This document shows positions 58,860 to 64,000 of a stretch of DNA of 64,000 bases, piece by piece. This DNA is from Scatophagus argus (lineage: Eukaryota; Chordata; Actinopteri; Scatophagidae): positions 29,500,067-29,564,066 of the forward strand of contig NC_058493.1 of NCBI RefSeq assembly GCF_020382885.2, read 5' to 3'. How positions within the stretch are numbered: position 1 is the first letter of the stretch; every line of letters begins with the position of its first letter. Both the position numbers and the translations under genes were made by a program. The notes beneath the pieces are model-generated. The model did not search any database and was not told where the DNA came from. It saw only the letters and a list, made by a program, of their open reading frames with translations.

Positions 58860-61255
58860 ATAAACTATAGACCTCTATAGACATGTTTAACATGAGATAA
58901 CATTAGAGATAACCACTAAGTCAGATACGTACCTGGACTCATTTCTTCCTAACAACCATCAACAATTGGCTTCTATTGTTTCCTCCTCTAAATCCACAGC
59001 CTGTCTCTTAGATCCTATTCCTACTGAGTTACTTAAGGAAGTGTTCCCTTTACTTGACACCTCCTTACTAGACATTATTAATTTGTCCCTGACATCAGGC
59101 TATGTCCCACAGATGTTTAAAGTTGCTGTAATCAAACCTCTGCTAAAAAAGCCTGCTCTTGATCCAGGAGTTTTAGCAAACTATAGGCCTATCTCTAACC
59201 TGGTCTTCACTTCAAAAAGTTTGGAGAAAGTCGTCGCCAGTCAGCTGTGCAAGTATCCCCATAATAACAGCCCATTCGAAGTCTTTCAGTCAGGTTTTAG
59301 GGAACATCACAGCACAGAGACCACACTAGTAAAAGTCACCAACGACCTGTTAATGGCCTCTGACCAGTGCTATGTTTTAGTACTTGTCCTTCTGGACCTC
59401 AGTGCTGCATTTGATACTGTTGACCACCAGATTCTTTTACAGAGACTAGAAAATCAAATTGGTATAAATGGAACTGCTTTAAGCTGGTCCAAGTCCTATC
59501 TATCAGACAGACATCACTTTGTACATGTGAATCACAACTCGTCCATGCACACTAAGGTTAGCCATGGTGTTCCACAAGGTTCTGTGCTTGGCCCGATACT
59601 ATTCACAATCTGTATGCTCCCACTACGCAATGTGATCAGAAAGCACTCTATAAATTTTCACTGTTATGCTGACGACACCCAATTGTATTTATCAATAAAG
59701 CCGGATGAAAGCAATCAGCTAACACAACTGCAATCCTGTGTTGCAGATATTAAGTCCTGGATGACCCACAACTTTCTTCTGTTGAACTCAGACAAAACTG
59801 AGGTTCTACTAGTTGGTCCAAAACACCTTAGACAATCTTTAGCTAATGATATGGCCTTTCATAACGGACTAGCTCCTGCCTCTAGCACCACTGTAAAGAA
59901 CCTGGGTGTTAGCTTTGATCAGGACTTGTCTCTCAGCATGCACATAAAACAAATCTTGAGGACTGCGTACTTCCACCTTCGTAACATTGCAAAAATCAGG
60001 CATGTCCTTTCCTTAGATGCTGCTGAGAAGCTCATTTATGCTTTTGTTACCTCTAGGCTGGATTACTGTAAGTCTTTTTCGTCAGGATGCCCTAAAAGTC
60101 CCTCAGGACTCTGCAGCTCATTCAGAACTCGTTGTTAATTTCACAGTTCGAACAGCTCGTGTCCTGACTAAAACTAAGAGGCATGACCACATTTCACCTG
60201 TGCTGGCCTCTCTACATTGGCTTCCAGTAAAATTTAGAGTAGAATTTAAGATCCTCCTCCTAACCTACAAAGCCGTGCATGGTCTGGCACCATCATACAT
60301 CACTGATCTCACTGAACCATATCAGCACTCTAGGGTGCTGCTTTCCTTAGATTCAAACTTACTGGTAATACCACGAATCTCCAAATATAAATATGGAGCC
60401 AGGGCCTTCAGTTATCAAGCTCCTCTTCTGTGGAACCAATTACCAGCCTCAGTTTGGATGGCAGACATCCTCTCTATGTTTAAGAGTAGACTTAAAACTC
60501 CTTTTTGACAAAGCCTATAGTTAGACCAACCCCTAGTTATGCTGCTATAGGTTTAGATAGCTGGGGGAGATCCTTAGACCCCGAGCTTTCAGAGCAGGAG
60601 GACTCACTCATCATGTCCCATCACTGGTACAGCACTAACTGGTCCTCTCCCCCAGAGCTCTTGTGCTCCATCTTTCCTTAGCGCTTCCGGAGCCTGTTGC
60701 TGGATCCAGAATCTCCTACCCCGCCCTCCTGAGGCCTGGTACCACTGCTGGATCCCGAGCCCTCTATGATCCTGCCTACTGCACTGATAGTGCTGTTGGA
60801 TCCAGAACCCTTTCCATGGCCCTGGTAGCAGGGACACAAAGAATTTCACTGCACATTGTACCGTGTATGATTGTATATGTGACAAATAAACCTATCTTGT
60901 ATCTTGTATCTTGTATCCTCCCTGTCTCTCTCTATTTCTCCGTTTTCTCTCTATCTCCCCCTCTCCTGTCTTTCTCCATCTCCCTATCTCTCCTCTCCCC
61001 CCTCTCCCTCCCAGGCGGTCACAGCAGAAAGCACTGAGTCTGGTTCTGCTGGAGGTTTCTGCCTGTTAAAAGGAAGTTTTTCCTCACCACTGTTGCCATA
61101 TGCTTACTCAGTGTGGGGTTTTGCCCTGGGACCTGTTTCTCTCTGATTCTGTTCTTTTTGGTTGTTGTTGTTGTTTACACACCTGTAAAGTGTCTTGAGA
61201 TAACTGTGTTATGACTTGGCACTTTAAATAAAATTGAATTGAATTGAATTGAATC
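58860..61255 (+). mobile_element. L2/Maui LINE, 5' truncated, frameshifted
   Basis: The plus-strand frame 58966-60138 (390 codons) carries most of the reverse transcriptase: PIPTELLKEVFPLL, NYRPISNLVFTSKSLEKV, LLDLSAAFDTVDHQILLQRL, SHGVPQGSVLGPILF and the catalytic YADDTQLY, then LLNSDKTEVLLVG. The frame is lost near 60065 and the C-terminal part continues at 60017-60508 (YQAPLLWNQLPASVWMADIL). The endonuclease domain is absent. The 3' UTR has a CT-rich stretch (60920-61010), the GTTTCTGCCTGTTAAAAGGA motif and an (ATTGA)n tail. Lies upstream of hsd11b2 exon 2, in intron 1. Confidence 0.9.
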
Positions 61256-64000
61256 ATCTGGTAATAATGTTCATCAGTATTTTCATAAAACTTACTGATG
61301 TTCTTCATAGAGTGAATGCAGCTCGTCTGTCAGAAGCTTCAGGTCTTCACATTATAAAGATAAAATCAAAGTCTCTGCTAAAAATTTATGTGCTACTTAA
61401 AAAATTTTACAGCCTGTCAACGTCATGAGAAGAGAAACATTTCACAGAGTAACACTGGTAGATTATTGTCCGATTTTACAGCCTTATAAAAGTTTAATGT
61501 GCTGCAGCTGTCGTGATGCGTCAAGAATCTTCCTGCAGGGCTGGCGGGATAAGAAAAGCAGATAGCATTAATGTATTGAAGTTTAATCTGAGCCGCAGAT
61601 CACTGATCAACTGTGTCGTCTCAAACAGAGCAGACTATGACATAATCCTTGTCTGGATATGTTGATAACAGTTTGACAGGTTTGGACAGACAGCTCAGAG
61701 GTCGGCATCATTCATTCAGAGACAAACGAGACAGTGACAAGGATCTGGGTTGTAATTTACTGCTGCAACATTTTAATAACATTGTTCACTTCCTGTCTGT
61801 GGCGTCCATCAGCTTTTACTTGGCAGAGATGATTTCACTGATTCTTCTGGCTGCTCTGATCATCACTCTGGATTATCTGATGGGAGTTGATTCAAAGCTG
61901 CATAGGACTTTGTCTAAAGTATGCCTGGTGGCTCGCTTCATGTCTCATGTTGGGCAGTACCAGAAAAGTTCAGTCGGGTCCTGTCTGACTGCCTGTCTCA
62001 GGGTTCAGGCCAGGTCTGGGTCTCAGTTTAAGGCCTGAACTCTTCTGTATATGCAGCACTCCAGTTCTGACATGATAAATAAAAATAATAGCAACCTATT
62101 CACACTGTTCTATTCACAGACAAGTCAAATGTGTTTGCCGTGTGAAACACTCAAACATCTTAAGCAGATCTGCAGAGATGGGACAGAATCCCCTGAGTCC
62201 ACACATCCACATATGTTTTCCCAGAAGGGGGCAGATCCCTCAGAGACAAGGACCTGTCACGTAGCTCACGGCTCCCCCGCTTTCCCAGAAATCCCAGCAC
62301 CTACAACCTGATCTGCGGCAGTACTCGCTGTTCTGTTTGTTCTTTTGTGCGGCGGCGGGGGTCTGAAAGAGCTCTGCTGGCGAGAGCGTCAAGGCGTTGG
62401 CACGCTGCTTGTCCTTGGAGGACTTCCAGAGTCACGTCCCGAGAAGAAAAATAGAGTGTACGCTGGCTCCAGAAATAAGTCCTGCCGCTCTACTCCTCAT
62501 TACACAAACAGTCTACAACCTGATTGATAACCATGCATGTACTTGTGTGTGTGTGTGGTTTCAGGTTTCATGCTGTCAGGTTTCTCTCACACACACACTC
62601 TTAAGTCAGCGGAGCAGCAGCCATACCTGAGCGGACCAAAATACTGACCTGCAATGGACATCTTGTTTTAAACAAAATATGTTGAAGTTTAGCAGTTCAT
62701 ATCTCTGTATGTTTTTCTGTTCTTTTCTACGTGGTTTTTCAGTTTACTGAGAGCTCACGGTACATGTTTGCATGTCAGCATGTTTGGCCAATCAAAGTGA
62801 ATGGATGATGTGAGAGTTTCAGGAGACTCCAGAGCTCACAGATTGGTTTGTGCAGTCGTAGGCATCTTTTTTTCATGTGTATTTTTTTAAAGGTTTGGAG
62901 AAAACTTTGAATGGTTCGCGTTGAAAAACTTTACCTCAGAGCAGAAAAGCACCTGCCACTATTAGTATTTTTCCCCCATTGTCCCGTTGAATGAATTGAG
63001 AGGAGACGTTATGGTGGTGATGACAAATTTCACAGCTGCTTGTCAATGCAGGTTCTCAGTCATCCACGTCATGATAGTTAAAGTACTAGAAGTGAAGGCA
63101 ATCACATTTCTTTTGTCTTCAACAACATAATAGAAGTCTGGTTGCCTTTGCTTCTAGCCCTTGGACAATAATATGTGCTGGCTTTTTGGGAGCCATCTGA
63201 CTTTACTAACCATAACTGCCATGATTTGAACAACAAACAGCAGGCCTGGAGGTAAATTACACATTTTGGTGTTCACTGTTTAAAACAATTTTTTAAGGGT
63301 GCACAGCACTGCTCTTTTCGCTACGACAAGAAAGATGGTGTGGTGAACCCACAAAACACACTTCGTCTGATCAAGCCTAAGTCTTGTTTCCAGCAGTGTG
63401 TTTGATCCCTGCGATATGACTCTGAAAAGAAGGAGTTCTGCATTTTTAGGAGGACGTTTTGTTTTTTGTGACTTGCTTAACTTACGATGAGCACTTCGGC
63501 TTTGTTGTGCACAATGTGGTAGTTGGGACTCTGTGTGCTGCGGCGACTTTCAGACCACACACTGTCCCACATTCTTCATCCTGTCCACTGCTGACCTCTC
63601 ACAGCAAGCATTCATATTTTCTCTGAGAGCGATGGGTGATGTGGCCTCAAGTTTCAGACAGAATGAGAGATGGAGCTGGTCCTGCTAGGTGATGAACACT
63701 AGCTGCATGAGGCTGTGGAGCTCCTATTAGGACAGGTTTTTTCTCTGAAATGTGAGCTTGAAGGAACATCCCCTGTTTAAATGAACTGTTAAAGTTCAAG
63801 ATTCATCAGAGAGTAGACAGTGTGAGGTTGCAGGAAATGGATTCATCTCTGAGGAGGAGCAAAGTTGCATAATGTGACCAATGGGCCCCTCAGAAGAAGA
63901 AATAAACGCTAGTCTGTGCAGAGACAGACATACAAGCAGTGACAGATGTAGGGGTCAAAACACTAATGTGTCTCCTAGTGGAGGCCTCAACATCTGCACA
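61256..64000. other. Terminal stretch without recognised gene
   Basis: No exon of hsd11b2 (minus strand) and no retroelement coding sequence found. Plus-strand open frame 61649-62038 (129 codons) has one hydrophobic stretch but no splice context or known motif. Probably intron 1 of hsd11b2. Confidence 0.5.

Noticed and set aside
61649..62038. 129-codon plus-strand frame with a hydrophobic stretch
   Set aside because: No splice sites, known motif or neighbouring exons; likely chance in hsd11b2 intron 1.

Overview
The window is nuclear DNA of a ray-finned (teleost, probably percomorph) fish. Genes are split into many short exons with GT/AG borders and small introns. CA/GT microsatellites are dense, and the interspersed repeats are typical of teleosts: Rex1/Babar and L2/Maui non-LTR retrotransposons, an L1/Tx1-type ORF1, and LINE/SINE tails. 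No operons, CRISPR arrays or bacterial features are present.

Layout. (1) 1-12118, + strand: 3' two thirds of plekhg4 (puratrophin-1-like RhoGEF) with spectrin-like exons, a Ser/Pro-rich linker exon, DH and PH domains and a C-terminal tail. A Rex1 element and an L2 tail sit in its introns. (2) 12940-14830, - strand: C-terminal exons of an lrrc36/cep72-type gene, tail to tail with plekhg4; its leucine-rich-repeat exons were not found. (3) 17334-22052, - strand: complete rab8b (8 exons, 206 residues). (4) 24044-29198, - strand: complete idh3a (11 exons, 367 residues), alpha subunit of mitochondrial NAD-isocitrate dehydrogenase. (5) 32591-35384, + strand: complete cib2 (6 exons, 187 residues), head to head with idh3a. 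(6) 35.4-47.7 kb: repeat-rich intergenic DNA with a 16-bp-unit minisatellite, several LINE pieces and one intact tRNA-Gln(CUG). (7) 47702-57706, - strand: exons 2-5 of hsd11b2 (11-beta-hydroxysteroid dehydrogenase type 2), its introns filled with retroelement debris; exon 1 lies beyond the window. (8) 57.7-64 kb: hsd11b2 intron 1 or flank, with an L2 element and otherwise nothing recognised.

The genes do not form a functional pathway. Their order is informative, though: plekhg4, lrrc36 and hsd11b2 are neighbours on human 16q22.1, while rab8b, idh3a and cib2 have human counterparts on 15q22-q25, so the window shows the mixed 15q/16q synteny seen on fish chromosomes. The most unusual non-genic structures are a 45-bp perfect inverted repeat in a plekhg4 intron, a roughly 670-bp dispersed repeat whose two inverted copies bracket cib2, and a perfect 17-bp-arm hairpin in an hsd11b2 intron. 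I found no convincing new multi-gene system.

Exon borders were placed by hand from reading frame, splice consensus and remembered homologues. Repeat family names are from memory and repeat edges are approximate.
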